Part shown: piece after piece, positions 63,983 to 64,000 of the stretch
Layout: every line of letters starts with the position of its first letter
Numbering within the stretch: the stretch's first letter is position 1
Source: Adiantum capillus-veneris
Lineage: Eukaryota; Streptophyta; Polypodiopsida; Polypodiales; Pteridaceae
Assembly (NCBI GenBank): GCA_014529385.2
Contig: CM043944.1
Coordinates: 49,211,768-49,275,767, forward strand
Direction of reading: 5' to 3'
DNA: 64,000 bases
Translations under genes and position numbers: made by a program
The notes under the pieces: model-generated
What the model was told of the DNA's origin: nothing
Database searches by the model: none
What the model saw: the letters and a program-made list of their open reading frames with translations, nothing else

Positions 63983-64000
63983 AGGGAATTGAAACATATT

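Overview
This window is repeat-dominated nuclear DNA from a land plant. The evidence is an AP2/ERF transcription-factor gene, plant-type Ty3/Gypsy and Ty1/Copia elements primed by initiator tRNA-Met, an L1-like LINE, very long (CT)n tracts, and nonsense mutations of the CAG>TAG type expected from plant CHG methylation. A large fern-like genome would fit, but the sequence does not prove the clade. Almost every coding stretch belongs to a mobile element, and most carry stops or frameshifts.

Layout. (1) 1-5126 is the right end of a DNA transposon (copy 1), ending in a 35-bp terminal repeat and inserted in the pol gene of a minus-strand Gypsy element. (2) That Gypsy element (Gypsy-1) runs leftward. 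Its 5' LTR is split into 28050-27021 and 9561-9005, followed by primer site, gag and pol down to 5127. (3) 9562-27020 is a complete second copy of the same DNA transposon, about 17.5 kb, sitting inside that LTR. It holds an unrecognised plus-strand gene A (9883-11286), a minus-strand histone H3-like gene (14282-13836), a minus-strand Ulp1-type protease gene (about 13814-11407), a block of LINE insertions and (CT)n arrays (14300-21250), then plus-strand gene C (22241-23903) and minus-strand gene D (26683-23958), a candidate transposase. Genes C and D recur in copy 1 in the same order and orientation. (4) 28051-29026 is a gag-like acidic ORF with a tandem duplication. (5) 29822-35772 is a Copia element whose 5' LTR was broken by a 692-bp inversion. 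(6) 35.8-45 kb holds SINE-like repeats, a 490-bp MULE-type MITE with a 9-bp target duplication, a 3' LINE fragment, a Copia remnant and microsatellites. (7) 45.4-47.6 kb holds the only host-type genes seen: a pseudogene of a plant EEIG1/C2-type family (minus strand) and an ERF gene (plus strand), head to head. (8) 47.9-51.6 kb is an AT-rich, unassigned stretch with weak internal repeats. (9) 52.9-58.3 kb is a minus-strand Tat-like Gypsy element with a second, archaeal-type RNase H. It is interrupted by Gypsy-3 (LTR 58273-59861, plus-strand gag-pol from 60279), which leaves the window.

The most interesting object is the 17.5-kb transposon. It appears to combine a non-TNP2 candidate transposase, an unknown acidic protein, a SUMO-protease-like gene and a divergent histone H3 whose tail starts ARTKATARK and whose fold region has CENH3-like traits. 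A mobile element carrying its own H3 variant next to a Ulp1 protease suggests chromatin manipulation. The copy seen here is decayed, so this rests on reading through three nonsense codons in an otherwise gap-free 148-codon frame.
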